Shown here piece after piece: positions 24,941 to 34,095 of a DNA stretch of 64,000 bases (its first letter is position 1; each line of letters begins with the position of its first letter). The position numbers and the translations under genes are program-made. Below the pieces are notes generated by a model, which was given only the letters and a program-made list of their open reading frames with translations, was not told the DNA's origin and ran no database searches. The stretch lies in contig JOKI01000024.1 in assembly GCA_000722615.1 (NCBI GenBank), positions 1 through 64,000 on the forward strand. Direction: 5' to 3'. This DNA comes from Pseudorhizobium pelagicum (GTDB lineage Bacteria; Pseudomonadota; Alphaproteobacteria; Rhizobiales; Rhizobiaceae).

Positions 24941-25876
24941 ATGCAGCTTCCTCCGCTGAACGCTTTGAGGAATTTTGAGGTCGCTAGCCGTAGTGAGTTC
25001 TTTAAGTCCGCGGCAGATGAGCTGGGTGTGACGCCGAGCGCGGTTGGCCGGCAGATTAAATTATTGGAAGATCACCTGGGCGTTGAGCTGTTTGAACGCC
25101 GACACGCTTCGGTGCAACTGACCCGGGCGGGCGAGGCGTACGCACAGAGCGTACATGCCTGTTTTGCCGAGCTAGAACTTGCCACGCTTGATTTGACGCG
25201 CCGCGGACGAAATGCACCTCTCCGGGTGTGGTGTTCACGGACTTTCATGCGCCAGTGGCTCGTGCCGCGACTGTCAGAATTTCGAGAAACGCATCCGCAA
25301 GTTAATTTGGTGTTCTCCACTTCCGATGGTCTTCGTGCCGTCGATGGGGGCACGGTAGATTTGGCGATAAGGCTGGGTGACGGGGAATGGGAAGGTTGTA
25401 CTGCAATACCACTGTTTAAGAGTGCTCTCGTGCCGATCTGCAGCCCTACCTATGTTGCGAAAATTGGTAAGCCTGTGGTGCCTGCCGGCATCCTTGACCA
25501 CACCCTGTTGCAATCACTGAGACGCCGCGATGACTGGCAAATCTGGTTGAGGGAAATGGGGCTCAGCAAGCGAGCTATTCGGAAAAGCTTGTCGTTTGAA
25601 GGCGAAAGTCTGGCCTATCAAGCTGCAATCGAGGGGGTGGGAATTGCGCTTGGGCGCAGCGGTCTCTTTGAGAAAGACGTAGAAGCCGGCAAGCTGCTAA
25701 CGCTTTTCGCTGAGCATAAGGTGAGTGTGCCCGGCACTTTCTGCCTTGTATATCCCTCTCAAGAGCGCCTGAGCCCTCATGCAAAGGCTTTTAGAGACTG
25801 GCTCGTTAGACATCTCGATACTGCTGACGTGAGTCGATCGGACGGATATGATCTGCTGCATAACGACCAGCTATGA
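24941..25876 (+). CDS. LysR-family transcriptional regulator (GcvA-like)
   Basis: A 311-residue LysR protein. The winged helix (about 5-65) contains NALRNFEVASRSEFFKSAAD and VTPSAVGRQIKLLEDHLGVELF. The type 2 periplasmic-like effector domain follows with LRVWCSRTFMRQWLVPRL and the GcvA-style CSPTY and EGESLAYQAAIEGVGIALG. ATG 24941 has GGAG nine bases upstream; the frame opens earlier without a comparable site. It is divergent from the lyase-transport operon and probably regulates it. Confidence 0.88.
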   Translation: MQLPPLNALRNFEVASRSEFFKSAADELGVTPSAVGRQIKLLEDHLGVELFERRHASVQLTRAGEAYAQSVHACFAELELATLDLTRRGRNAPLRVWCSRTFMRQWLVPRLSEFRETHPQVNLVFSTSDGLRAVDGGTVDLAIRLGDGEWEGCTAIPLFKSALVPICSPTYVAKIGKPVVPAGILDHTLLQSLRRRDDWQIWLREMGLSKRAIRKSLSFEGESLAYQAAIEGVGIALGRSGLFEKDVEAGKLLTLFAEHKVSVPGTFCLVYPSQERLSPHAKAFRDWLVRHLDTADVSRSDGYDLLHNDQL

Positions 25877-25948
25877 GCAGCAGGCCGAAGTTGAGTTGAC
25901 TGAGGGGTAGGCAACGGCCTGGTTGTCTTCAGTTGAAAGGAAACCGGG

Positions 25949-26140
25949 ATGCCGAGCAGAAGAATTCACCAAGAAAGAAGCGGTGCGCCTGGCGCAGACG
26001 AGCGGCCGGGCGCAGCGCGAGTTCGCATAGGACCTGGGCGCCGGCCCATCGACGCTGGGGCGGTGGATCGGCCGTAGCTGTGATCAGGCGATGGATGCGC
26101 CGATAGAGTCGGCTGCCACCGAGGACATGGCAAGGCCTAC
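25949..26140 (+). mobile_element. Degenerate IS3-family OrfA remnant
   Basis: From 25962 the plus strand reads EFTKKEAVRLAQTSGRAQRE, an in-frame TAG (26028-26030), then DLGAGPSTLGRWIGR and TEDMA. This is the helix-turn-helix N-terminus of an IS3-type OrfA. A start-like MPSRR at 25949 is one frame off, so a frameshift adds to the decay. No OrfB survives. The rest of the 545-base stretch 25877-26421 holds nothing I can identify. Confidence 0.65.
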
Positions 26141-26421
26141 ATCGGCACGCCCTGATGACGATGATCGCCTATGCCAGAGACTGCAAATCTGCAAGGTGGG
26201 AAAAAAACAAAGCGGCGCATTCGCCTTGGGCCGCCTGAACCGACCTTGCCAGCCTGTGCAGGGCCGTCATCAATGCAATTGCCATATCGACAGCAAAAGC
26301 TCGATGTCCGCACTGTCAACGGCTCTTTAAATGCAAAACTCAAATCGGCCAAAGTAGTGCTAGTAAGCGGTTTCCTGCAGCAGGCGCTGAATGAATTCCT
26401 GAATGTCGCCTACGATAATGC

Positions 26422-27255
26422 TTAAGGAAGATTTTCTCCGATCCGCGTTGCTATCGTTTTCAACTCTGCTGTCACCTGATCCAGCATTTCCGGCGTGTCA
26501 TCCAGTTCCTGGATGGGCAGCACGCACGTCAGGCTTGCCGTTGCAACGCTTTGACCCTGCCTGAGCATCGGCACGGAGACAGCCGCAAGCTGTTTGATGA
26601 ACTGGCCTCTGGTGACGGAACGGCCGTCCCGTCGTATGGCGCTCATGCCCGAACGGAACGTGCTCCAGTCATTTCCAAGGCCCAGCCGCGCAATCTCACC
26701 GGCATAATTCAGATACAGGCTCTGGATCTTGGAGGGCTGTAGAAATGCCAGGATTGCCAGCGACGCCGCTCCCTGAAAAAGCGGCATCACGGTCCCGCGC
26801 GACCTCTTCAGTTCAAGTGGCTGGCCATCCACCAGAATTTCGTCCGGTCCCTGCCGGTGAATGCAGAGCACTTTTTCGCCATACAGGCTACAGAGCCGAT
26901 AGACTGAGTTGGCCGATAATGGAGGGTGAACGCCCATCACCTTTTTCGTTGCAATCAACAGCGGATCGGTCAGCAGAGCCAGACTTTCTAGCTCGATCAC
27001 GCGTGGCCCGATACCATAAATCCCGTTGCCTACGGAGGAGATCAAGCCCGCCGCGCTCAGATAGGCGAGATAGCGGTAGGCCGTCGCCTGGGAACAGCCA
27101 AGTCTGGCTCCAACATCTTCTAGGCGCAATTTTGGTTCCGCCATCGAAAACATGTCTAGGATAGCCAGAGCGCGGCTCAGGCTGCCGGTCTTGTCTTCAG
27201 CGATGCCGATACTGTCGTCGGCCGGCACTGCAGCTTTTCTAGTTTGGGTCGCCAT
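26422..27255 (-). CDS. IclR-family transcriptional regulator
   Basis: A 277-residue regulator. The N-terminal winged helix (about 22-85) contains SLSRALAILDMFSMAEPKLRL and LGCSQATAYRYLAYL. The C-terminal effector domain has the usual layout (GEKVLCIHRQ, RSRGTVMPLFQGAASLAILAF), although the central part around MGVHPPLSANSVYRL is unusual. It starts six bases after the stop of the FMN dehydrogenase gene, so the two form an operon. It probably controls this dehydrogenase and the divergent transporter operon. Confidence 0.84.
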   Translation of the reverse strand: MATQTRKAAVPADDSIGIAEDKTGSLSRALAILDMFSMAEPKLRLEDVGARLGCSQATAYRYLAYLSAAGLISSVGNGIYGIGPRVIELESLALLTDPLLIATKKVMGVHPPLSANSVYRLCSLYGEKVLCIHRQGPDEILVDGQPLELKRSRGTVMPLFQGAASLAILAFLQPSKIQSLYLNYAGEIARLGLGNDWSTFRSGMSAIRRDGRSVTRGQFIKQLAAVSVPMLRQGQSVATASLTCVLPIQELDDTPEMLDQVTAELKTIATRIGENLP

Positions 27256-27261
27256 TCTCGA

Positions 27262-28449
27262 TCATGCCTCTTGCAGGACCCGTCCTCTCACTGGACGGCT
27301 GACATCCTTATGCCAGACAAGAAATTCTGGCGACAGATCCGACACCTGCGGCGCTCCAAGAAGGCCCATGACCCGCAGGGTTTCCGTTTTCAGGATATCC
27401 AGCACCTGCGCCGCTCCAGCCTCTCCGCCGGTGGCAAGACCGTAAAGCGGGGCGCGCCCGACCATCACGCCCGCAGCGCCAAGGCACAGGGCTTTGACAA
27501 TGTCGCTACCCCGACGGAAGCCGCTGTCGACAAAAACCGGCACTGCTCCTGCCACCTCGCCGACAATATCGGGCAATGCATCGATCGTCGGGATGACGCT
27601 ATCCAGCATCCGCCCACCGTGATTGCTGACGATGACCGCGTCGGCTCCGCTGTCAACTGCCTTGCGGGCATCCCCCGGACTCAAGATCCCTTTCACGATC
27701 AGCTTTCGCGGCCAGCGCGAACGCAGTTCCGCCAGATCAACCCAGGTGACGCTGTCGGACTTCGGCATGGCCTTGCCCATGGGGGCGGCGGTGAAGGTCT
27801 GCTTGATCCTGGATGGGTAATTTTCGTATTTCGGCAGGCCCGACGTCGCGAGGTAGCGACCAAGGACGGAGGCCATCCAGCGCGGGTGTGACAGTACGTC
27901 TATCATGTTTCCTGCAGTTAATCTGAACGGTATCGTGAACCCGTTGCGCAGGTTGTACTCCCGGTTCGACGTAACCCCCGTATCCACGGTCACGACCAGT
28001 GCCTCGTAGCCCGCATCGAAGGCTCGCTGTACCAGCTGGTAGGAAAGTTCCTTCTCCGGCCAGATGTAAAGCTGGAACCACAGGCGTCCGGGAGCTTCCG
28101 TAGCAATCCTTTCTAGTGCCGTCAGGGAACCCGTCGCGACGGTGAATGGTATCCCTGCTGCGGCTGCCGCCCTCGCCAGATGGACTTCCCCATTGTGCCA
28201 AAGAAGGCCCGCCGCACCGGTTGGAGAGATTGCAAGCGGCATTTCCGCCGCTTGTCCAAAGAGGGTTGTCTGCAGGCTCCGGGCGGATACATCGCGCAAG
28301 GTCCGGGGCATGAAACGAATGGGCAGGAAAGCATCGCGGTTGGCAGACAGCGCGACCTCGTCTTCCGTTCCGCGGTCCACAAATTCGAACAGACCCTTTG
28401 GCAGGCGATGTCGTGCAGCTTCGCGGAAATCGTTCACATTCAGTTTCAT
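27262..28449 (-). CDS. FMN-dependent L-2-hydroxyacid dehydrogenase (LldD-like)
   Basis: A 395-residue flavoprotein. The N-terminal helical segment LNVNDFREAARHRLPKGLFEF and FMN-binding ISPTGAAGLLWH, QLYIWPEK and VTVDTG lead to the active-site VSNHGGRMLDS, where His is the catalytic base, and end with GRAPLYGLATGG. The family oxidises L-2-hydroxy acids such as lactate, glycolate or mandelate to 2-oxo acids. ATG 28449 matches the family start; the frame opens at 28503 but adds unrelated residues. It is divergent from a TTT transporter operon that also encodes a D-specific FAD dehydrogenase. Confidence 0.9.
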   Translation of the reverse strand: MKLNVNDFREAARHRLPKGLFEFVDRGTEDEVALSANRDAFLPIRFMPRTLRDVSARSLQTTLFGQAAEMPLAISPTGAAGLLWHNGEVHLARAAAAAGIPFTVATGSLTALERIATEAPGRLWFQLYIWPEKELSYQLVQRAFDAGYEALVVTVDTGVTSNREYNLRNGFTIPFRLTAGNMIDVLSHPRWMASVLGRYLATSGLPKYENYPSRIKQTFTAAPMGKAMPKSDSVTWVDLAELRSRWPRKLIVKGILSPGDARKAVDSGADAVIVSNHGGRMLDSVIPTIDALPDIVGEVAGAVPVFVDSGFRRGSDIVKALCLGAAGVMVGRAPLYGLATGGEAGAAQVLDILKTETLRVMGLLGAPQVSDLSPEFLVWHKDVSRPVRGRVLQEA

Positions 28450-28516
28450 TCTTTTCGTCCATCCATCCAGGGCAAGCTCCGATAGACCTATCATTTCGCA
28501 CATAGTGAGAAAACTG

Positions 28517-28532
28517 AAAATTGTTACATTTT
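28517..28532. promoter_or_regulatory. A/T-rich inverted repeat between lldD-like gene and TTT operon (candidate IclR site)
   Basis: AAAATTGTTACATTTT has five-base arms (AAAAT, ATTTT) around TGTTAC. It sits in the 171-base divergent region (28450-28620) between the FMN dehydrogenase and the TTT binding protein. IclR regulators bind such short A/T-rich palindromes. Weak but well placed. Confidence 0.3.
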
Positions 28533-28620
28533 GAGAATTGAACTGTCATTTCATTCTGTCTATGGTGCAATCATGGCCCTGGAGCAGGGCCAGGTGACAT
28601 TTCGTCAGGGAGGACAGAAA

Positions 28621-29607
28621 ATGTTTGAACTTCAGAAGGCAGTATGTCTGGGCCGCCGCGCCCTTGCCGTGGGCTTTGCTGCCATGGCCCTACCCGTGCT
28701 TGCGTTCGATGCGAGCGCTCAGGATTATCCCAACGATACCATCGAGATCACTGTCGCTTACGCCCCGGGCGGCAGCACGGATCTGGTCGCGCGGGCTCTC
28801 GCCGATGAGCTGGGCAAAGTGATCGGCGCGCCGGTGATCGTCGAGAATAAGCCGGGCGGCGGGACGCTTGTCGGCACACAGTACGTCGCGAATGCGAAGG
28901 CGGACGGCTACCGTCTACTGTTTGGAACGAACGCGCTGGTGATCAACTCCCTGCTCCAGAAGGTGAGCTATGACCCGGTCGACAGTTTTGCCGACGTCGG
29001 GATCGTCACCACGCAGTCGCTCGGGGTTATTGCGCGGCCCGATCTGCCGGTTAACTCGGTCAAGGAGCTGATCGAATATGCGAAGGCGCGCCCGGGCGAG
29101 CTAAATTTCGCGTCGTCGGGCAATGGCTCCAACCAGCATATGGCGGGCGAGCAGTTCAAACTCATGGCCGGCGTGGACATGCTGCATGTACCGTATGGCG
29201 GCGCTGGTCCTGCACTAACCGACCTTCTGGGTGGGCGTGTCGATCTTATGTTCACCTCGCTTTATGGGATCACGGATTATATCTCCAGCGGTAAGCTGAA
29301 GTTGATCGCAACGACCGGCGAAACCCGTTCGCCGGCTACACCTGATACCTCAACGGTTATCGAAGGCGGCCTTCCGGGCTTCACAGCAGTGTCATGGCAG
29401 GCGCTATTTGCGCCCGCAGATACGCCGGAGAGTGTGATTGCCAAGCTCAATAAGGCACTTGTCGACATCTCCACGCCGGAACTGGCCGAGAAATTTGCTG
29501 CGCAGGGTTTGGAGCTGAAGATCAGCGCGCCGGCGGAGGCCAATACCCTGCTGGTGAACGAGCGCGACCGATATAACGATATCATCAAGTCTATCGGTTC
29601 GAAATGA
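28621..29607 (+). CDS. Tripartite tricarboxylate transporter binding protein (Bug/TctC family)
   Basis: A 328-residue periplasmic binding protein with a signal peptide ending near residue 34 (LAFDASA). The mature part has the Bug-family features AYAPGGSTDLVARALADELGK, VENKPGGGTLVGTQYVANAKADG and the central LNFASSGNGSNQHMAGEQFK. GGAGGACAGAAA precedes ATG 28621. It delivers an organic acid to the TctB-TctA pair encoded downstream. The family binds carboxylates, but the specific ligand is not predictable. Confidence 0.92.
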   Translation: MFELQKAVCLGRRALAVGFAAMALPVLAFDASAQDYPNDTIEITVAYAPGGSTDLVARALADELGKVIGAPVIVENKPGGGTLVGTQYVANAKADGYRLLFGTNALVINSLLQKVSYDPVDSFADVGIVTTQSLGVIARPDLPVNSVKELIEYAKARPGELNFASSGNGSNQHMAGEQFKLMAGVDMLHVPYGGAGPALTDLLGGRVDLMFTSLYGITDYISSGKLKLIATTGETRSPATPDTSTVIEGGLPGFTAVSWQALFAPADTPESVIAKLNKALVDISTPELAEKFAAQGLELKISAPAEANTLLVNERDRYNDIIKSIGSK

Positions 29608-29611
29608 TATT

Positions 29612-29631
29612 GCGAGGCCTGCGGGCCTCGC
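29612..29631 (+). terminator. Intergenic hairpin after the binding-protein gene
   Basis: GCGAGGCC (29612-29619) and GGCCTCGC (29624-29631) form a perfect eight-base stem with a TGCG loop, starting five bases after the stop codon. There is no clear T-run. In transporter operons such a hairpin often stabilises the binding-protein message or causes partial termination, which would make the binding protein more abundant than the downstream enzymes. Confidence 0.45.
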
Positions 29632-29644
29632 TCCGGAGCCTGTC

Positions 29645-30484
29645 ATGAATCTGTTGAGCTTCATCGCGCCCGACGGTCGAGAGACTTGGGGGCGTATAGA
29701 GGGCGAATGCGTCACCGACTTTGGCGCTCGCATCGCCGATCTACCGGACCTGCAGGCGGCGTTGTGCACGGGGCGCCTGCGCGACCCGGCTCTATCGGTG
29801 CAGTCCGGCGACTATCGGTCCAGCGACATCACTTTCCTGCCGGTCATCCCCAACCCAAAAAAGATCCTCTGCGTCGGGATCAACTACGGTGCACATGCGG
29901 AGGAAACGGGGCGTACAGTCGCGGCCGCGCCGAGCATGTTCTCTCGCTTCGCGGACACCTTAACCGCACATCTCGGGCCGATCCTGTTGCCATCCGTCTC
30001 GACGCATCTCGATTTCGAAGGGGAGCTTGCCGTCGTCATCGGAAGGTCAGGGCGGTACATCGAAGAGGCTGATGCGTTATCCTATGTGGCAGGCTATACG
30101 TGCTTCAATGACAGCAGCATCCGCGACTATCAGAAGCATTCCGTCACGGCTGGCAAGAATTTTCCAAAGACTGGGGCACTCGGACCCTGGATGGCGACCG
30201 AGGGACTCGATCCGGCCAGGCTTCAGCTTGAAACCAGGCTGAATGGCGTGGTGGTCCAGCGTGCATCGACGCAGATGCTGATCTATTCGGTATCCCGGAT
30301 CATCGCTTTCGCTTCGCAGTTCACGGCGCTCACACCCGGCACCATCATCTCCACTGGGACACCGGAAGGCGTTGGTTCACGGCGCGATCCGCAGCTCTGG
30401 ATGAAGCGAGGAGACGTGGTGGAGGTAGAGATCTCCGGGATCGGCGTTCTATCTAACAGAATAGAGGATGAACGGCATGTCTAA
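29645..30484 (+). CDS. Fumarylacetoacetate hydrolase (FAH) family protein
   Basis: A 279-residue enzyme. The N-terminal cap (about 1-65) precedes the FAH core with NPKKILCVGINYGAHAEE, the metal ligands in DFEGELAVVIGR, GYTCFNDSSIRDYQ, GKNFPKTGALGPW and the closing TGTPEGVG. Members hydrolyse or decarboxylate beta- or 2,4-dioxo acids. It follows the binding-protein gene after the hairpin, and its stop overlaps the next start. It may process the imported or oxidised acid. Confidence 0.9.
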   Translation: MNLLSFIAPDGRETWGRIEGECVTDFGARIADLPDLQAALCTGRLRDPALSVQSGDYRSSDITFLPVIPNPKKILCVGINYGAHAEETGRTVAAAPSMFSRFADTLTAHLGPILLPSVSTHLDFEGELAVVIGRSGRYIEEADALSYVAGYTCFNDSSIRDYQKHSVTAGKNFPKTGALGPWMATEGLDPARLQLETRLNGVVVQRASTQMLIYSVSRIIAFASQFTALTPGTIISTGTPEGVGSRRDPQLWMKRGDVVEVEISGIGVLSNRIEDERHV

Positions 30485-30896
30485 CGACAATACCATCATC
30501 GCATGCGAACAGGCGGTGAGGCGGTTCTTCCAGGCGCTCGACAATCAAGACTTCCCGACCTGTGCATCGCTCATGGCGCCGGACGGCGTATGGTACCGCA
30601 AGGGCAACCCGCTGGTTGGTCGTGATGCCGTCCGCGCCGATCTGTCGGTCCGTGGTCCCGAAGTGGTCACCGCCCATCTGGTGACGAACTGCGTTGTCAC
30701 CCCGGCTTCGACCGTGGCGGCCGACGTTCGCTACCATGCTCTCGTCTATCGTTGCGACAACCACGTCGGACCTGCGGGTACCCCAGCTCCGCTGGGCGCG
30801 CCGGTCTCCATCCTGTTCTACGAAGACCTGCTTGTCCTCATTGACGGACAGTGGCTGGTTTTGGAGCGACGCTCGCGCCGTATCTTTGCCAGCTGA
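30477..30896 (+). CDS. NTF2-like (SnoaL-type) small protein
   Basis: A 139-residue protein with the NTF2-like cone-fold pattern: a helical start (ACEQAVRRFFQALDNQDF), then LMAPDGVWYRKGNPLVGRDAV, and C-terminal strands with LLVLIDGQWLVLERRSRRIF. ATG 30477 is chosen because GAGG lies nine bases upstream. ATG 30468 directly abuts that site and is a poorer start. The gene overlaps the FAH stop by eight bases. It could be an accessory enzyme (isomerase, dehydratase) for the pathway; function is not assigned. Confidence 0.78.
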   Translation: MSNDNTIIACEQAVRRFFQALDNQDFPTCASLMAPDGVWYRKGNPLVGRDAVRADLSVRGPEVVTAHLVTNCVVTPASTVAADVRYHALVYRCDNHVGPAGTPAPLGAPVSILFYEDLLVLIDGQWLVLERRSRRIFAS

Positions 30897-30975
30897 GGCT
30901 TAGCGCGTCGGCGACGAACCGTGTGCGATCGGTCGTCTTCCGGCTCAAAACCGTACCCGTTTCCGGGAGGAATGA

Positions 30976-31425
30976 ATGTTACGGACATTTCTGCGCAATC
31001 CCGATGGCCAGTCAGCCATCTTCTTCATCCTAGTCGGTACGGCCGGGCTGTATTTCGGGCGGGATCTGCCCTTTGGCTCATTGCGACAGATGGGCGCTGG
31101 CTTCTTTCCGGTCTGCATAGGTGTGTTGCTGATCGGGATAGGGATGCTGGTCGCGGTGCAGGCTTTTCGCTTTGAGGCTGAGGCGATGCCGAAACCTGAC
31201 TGGCGTGCACTGTTCGCGATCACAGCTGCCGTCGTGATCGCGGCGCTTCTGATGGCCAGTGTCGGCATCGTAATTGCGATTCCCGCCATGGTGGCGATCG
31301 CGGCTCTGTCCGCCGGGCGGCCACGCATAGCTGCCATTCTGGGCACTGCGTCGGGTCTCACATTCATGGCCTGGGCGATCTTCATCTTCGGTCTCGGCCT
31401 ACGCATTCCAGTTCTGGAGTTCTGA
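30976..31425 (+). CDS. tctB: TctB-family small membrane subunit
   Basis: A 149-residue protein with four predicted membrane segments, starting after a GGGAGGA site. The pattern SAIFFILVGTAGLYFGRDLPFG and MGAGFFPVCIGVLLIGIGML is typical of TctB, the small subunit of tripartite tricarboxylate transporters. It lies two bases before tctA. Role: small membrane component of the importer served by the binding protein at 28621. Confidence 0.88.
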   Translation: MLRTFLRNPDGQSAIFFILVGTAGLYFGRDLPFGSLRQMGAGFFPVCIGVLLIGIGMLVAVQAFRFEAEAMPKPDWRALFAITAAVVIAALLMASVGIVIAIPAMVAIAALSAGRPRIAAILGTASGLTFMAWAIFIFGLGLRIPVLEF

Positions 31426-31427
31426 GG

Positions 31428-32936
31428 ATGGATCTTTTCGCAAATCTGTTGCTGGGTTTCGGCGAGGCCATCTCACCGATGAATCTGCTTTACTGCTTCC
31501 TTGGTGTTCTGCTGGGCACGGCAATCGGCGTTCTTCCCGGCCTTGGCCCGCTTGCCACCATCTCCATGCTTCTGCCGCTCACTTATGCGCTCGGACCGCT
31601 TCCGGCACTGATCATGCTCGCAGGCATTTACTACGGCGCCCAGTACGGCGGCTCGACGACAGCGATTCTCGTCAACCTTCCCGGGGAATCCTCATCCGTG
31701 GTAACGGCCATTGACGGATACCAGATGGCAAGGAAGGGCCGGGCGGGTGCGGCCTTGGCAATCGCAGCACTTGCCTCTGTCTTCGCCGGCACCGTGTCCA
31801 CCGCGGTCGTGGCGGCCTTTTCGCCCGCCCTTTCGGAGGTGGCGCTGACGTTTGGATCGGTCGAATATTTTTCGTTGATGGTGCTGGGTCTGATCGCGGC
31901 CGTCATTCTGGCAAGCGGGACGCTGAGCAAGGCCATTGGGATGGTGCTTGTCGGGCTGATGCTCGGCTGTATCGGGATCGACGTGTCGAGTGGGATCTCT
32001 CGCTATACGTTCGATGTACTGGAACTTGGCTCGGGGCTTGAGTTCGTCGCTATTGCCATGGGACTTTTCGCCTTTGCGGATATCGTCCGCAATGTGGGTG
32101 ACAAGGCGGATGCGCCCACTAGGCTGCATGCCATCACAAGCCTTTGGCCCAACCGGCAGGAAATGCGCGATGCTGCTCCAGCCGCAGTGAGAGGCACCTT
32201 GCTGGGGTCGCTGCTAGGGATCTTGCCGGGTGGCGGGGCCGCCATCTCTTCCTTCTCTGCCTATACGCTCGAGAAAAGGATATCGAAGCGCCCAGAAACG
32301 TTCGGCCATGGTGCAGTTGCCGGCGTTGCGGGACCTGAGGCGGCCAACAATGCCGCCGCGCAGACCTCGTTCATTCCGATGCTCACGCTCGGCATTCCTT
32401 CGAACGGTGTCATGGCGCTGATGATGGGTGCCATGATGATCCACAATATCGCGCCGGGACCGCAAGTCATCAATTCCAATCCGACGCTGTTCTGGGGCCT
32501 CGTCACCTCGATGTGGATCGGCAACGTCATGCTCATCCTGCTCAACCTGCCGCTCGTGGGGATCTGGGTGAAACTGATCTCGGTTCCCTATCGCTTTCTC
32601 TACCCGGCCATCTTGATGTTCTGCATAATCGGTCTCTACAGTATCCAGAACCAGATCTTCGAAATCATCGTGGCCGCCGTGTTCGGCGCTGTCGGCTATT
32701 TCCTGATCCGGATGCGGTGTGAACCCGCGCCCCTGCTGCTAGGCTTCATTCTGGGACCCATGCTGGAGGAGCATTTGCGGCGTGCGCTGCTTCTGTCGCG
32801 CGGAGATGCGACGGTCTTCATCACCCACCCGATTTCGGCGGTTCTTCTCGGCATCTCGGTCCTTCTCTTACTCACAGTGCTGCTGCCGGGCATCCGCAGG
32901 AAAAGAGAGCAGGTCTTCGCCGAGGAAGATACCTGA
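31428..32936 (+). CDS. tctA: TctA-family large membrane subunit
   Basis: A 502-residue membrane protein with about 11-12 segments. The signature ALIMLAGIYYGAQYGGSTTA and the N-terminal LGTAIGVLPGLGPLATISML are diagnostic, and the second half repeats the motif with GILPGGGAAISSFSAYTLEK. It is the main permease of the TTT system, driven by ion gradients and not by ATP. It follows tctB with a two-base gap. Confidence 0.93.
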   Translation: MDLFANLLLGFGEAISPMNLLYCFLGVLLGTAIGVLPGLGPLATISMLLPLTYALGPLPALIMLAGIYYGAQYGGSTTAILVNLPGESSSVVTAIDGYQMARKGRAGAALAIAALASVFAGTVSTAVVAAFSPALSEVALTFGSVEYFSLMVLGLIAAVILASGTLSKAIGMVLVGLMLGCIGIDVSSGISRYTFDVLELGSGLEFVAIAMGLFAFADIVRNVGDKADAPTRLHAITSLWPNRQEMRDAAPAAVRGTLLGSLLGILPGGGAAISSFSAYTLEKRISKRPETFGHGAVAGVAGPEAANNAAAQTSFIPMLTLGIPSNGVMALMMGAMMIHNIAPGPQVINSNPTLFWGLVTSMWIGNVMLILLNLPLVGIWVKLISVPYRFLYPAILMFCIIGLYSIQNQIFEIIVAAVFGAVGYFLIRMRCEPAPLLLGFILGPMLEEHLRRALLLSRGDATVFITHPISAVLLGISVLLLLTVLLPGIRRKREQVFAEEDT

Positions 32937-32988
32937 TCCAAGTCCAAGCAACCCACAGACTGTCAGCAAGATTTAGGGAGATTTCGAA

Positions 32989-34038
32989 GTGTCGAAGCGT
33001 ATTGCAATCGTCGGCTCGGGCGCCGTGGGCGGTTATGTCGGAGCACATATGGCCAAAGCGGGCATGGACGTGGTGCTGATCGACGCTTGGCCGGAGCATG
33101 TGGAGGCGATGCGTCGCCACGGGCTACGCGTGACGGCAATGCAGCCCGAGGCTGAAGCCGACGTCTCTGTCCGCGCCCTCCATATGAGCGACGTGCCGCA
33201 GCTGGTGAAGGAGCCGCCTTTCGATGTCGCGTTCATCGCAGTAAAGTCCTACGATAGCGAGTGGGCGACGAGCATGATACTGCCCTATCTTGCCGCAGAC
33301 GGCTGCATCGTTTCATTGCAAAATAGCATCAACGAAGACCGAATTGCAGGCGTCGCCGGCTGGGGCAGGGTGCTTGGCTGCTCGGTCAGTGTGCTGGCCG
33401 CCGAACTGGTCTCACCGGGCGTGGTCCAGCGGAACTCGCCGCTCGGCACTGCCGGCAAGATCGGCTTGCGAGTCGGCGAGATACATGGCCGTGTTACGCC
33501 GCGCTCTGAGGCGATCGTGGAGATCCTCTCTGTTGCCGACACAGCTGGGGTCACGAGCAACCTTTGGGGCGAACGCTGGTCAAAGCTCACGATCAACGCG
33601 ATGCGCAACGGCGTTTCCGCCATGACAGGCATGAGCGGCAAGCAGCGGGATACTGACCCGATTGCGCGAAATGTCAGTATCCGGCTCGGCAGCAGCTGCG
33701 TTCGCGTGGGCAAGGCCATGGGCCTCGCCCTGGAGCCGGTCAGCGGTCTTGATCTTGATCTGCTGTCGCGGGCAGATGAAAATGCAAAGGCACTGGAGGA
33801 AATCACTTGCATGATCCTTGCTGTCGCCGGGTCGCGTAGCGATGACCAGCGGCCGTCCATGGGGCAGGATATTCGCAAGGGCCGCAGGACGGAGACGGAA
33901 TGGATCAATGGTCTCGTGGCTCGGCGCGGCAACGAATACGGCGTAGATGCCTCCCTGCATGAGCGGGTAAATGAATTGATTAAGCGGGTAGAGGCAGGTC
34001 TGATGCAGCCCAGCCCGGCATTGCTGGGCGAGCTATAA
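32989..34038 (+). CDS. Ketopantoate-reductase-family (PanE/ApbA-like) dehydrogenase
   Basis: A 349-residue NAD(P)-dependent enzyme starting at GTG 32989, with AGGGAG upstream. The nucleotide-binding start IAIVGSGAVGGYVGAHMAKAG, then FIAVKSYDSEWA and SLQNSINED, match ketopantoate reductases. The C-terminal helical domain has WSKLTINAMRNGVSAMTG with the conserved Lys. In catabolic operons such enzymes reduce or oxidise various 2-oxo/2-hydroxy acids, so a role in the imported acid's pathway is more likely than pantothenate synthesis. Confidence 0.87.
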   Translation: MSKRIAIVGSGAVGGYVGAHMAKAGMDVVLIDAWPEHVEAMRRHGLRVTAMQPEAEADVSVRALHMSDVPQLVKEPPFDVAFIAVKSYDSEWATSMILPYLAADGCIVSLQNSINEDRIAGVAGWGRVLGCSVSVLAAELVSPGVVQRNSPLGTAGKIGLRVGEIHGRVTPRSEAIVEILSVADTAGVTSNLWGERWSKLTINAMRNGVSAMTGMSGKQRDTDPIARNVSIRLGSSCVRVGKAMGLALEPVSGLDLDLLSRADENAKALEEITCMILAVAGSRSDDQRPSMGQDIRKGRRTETEWINGLVARRGNEYGVDASLHERVNELIKRVEAGLMQPSPALLGEL

Positions 34039-34095
34039 TTCCGACCACCCCGAGGAGGGAATGGATTGTTCGCACGAACTGGAGGGGGTTTTGGC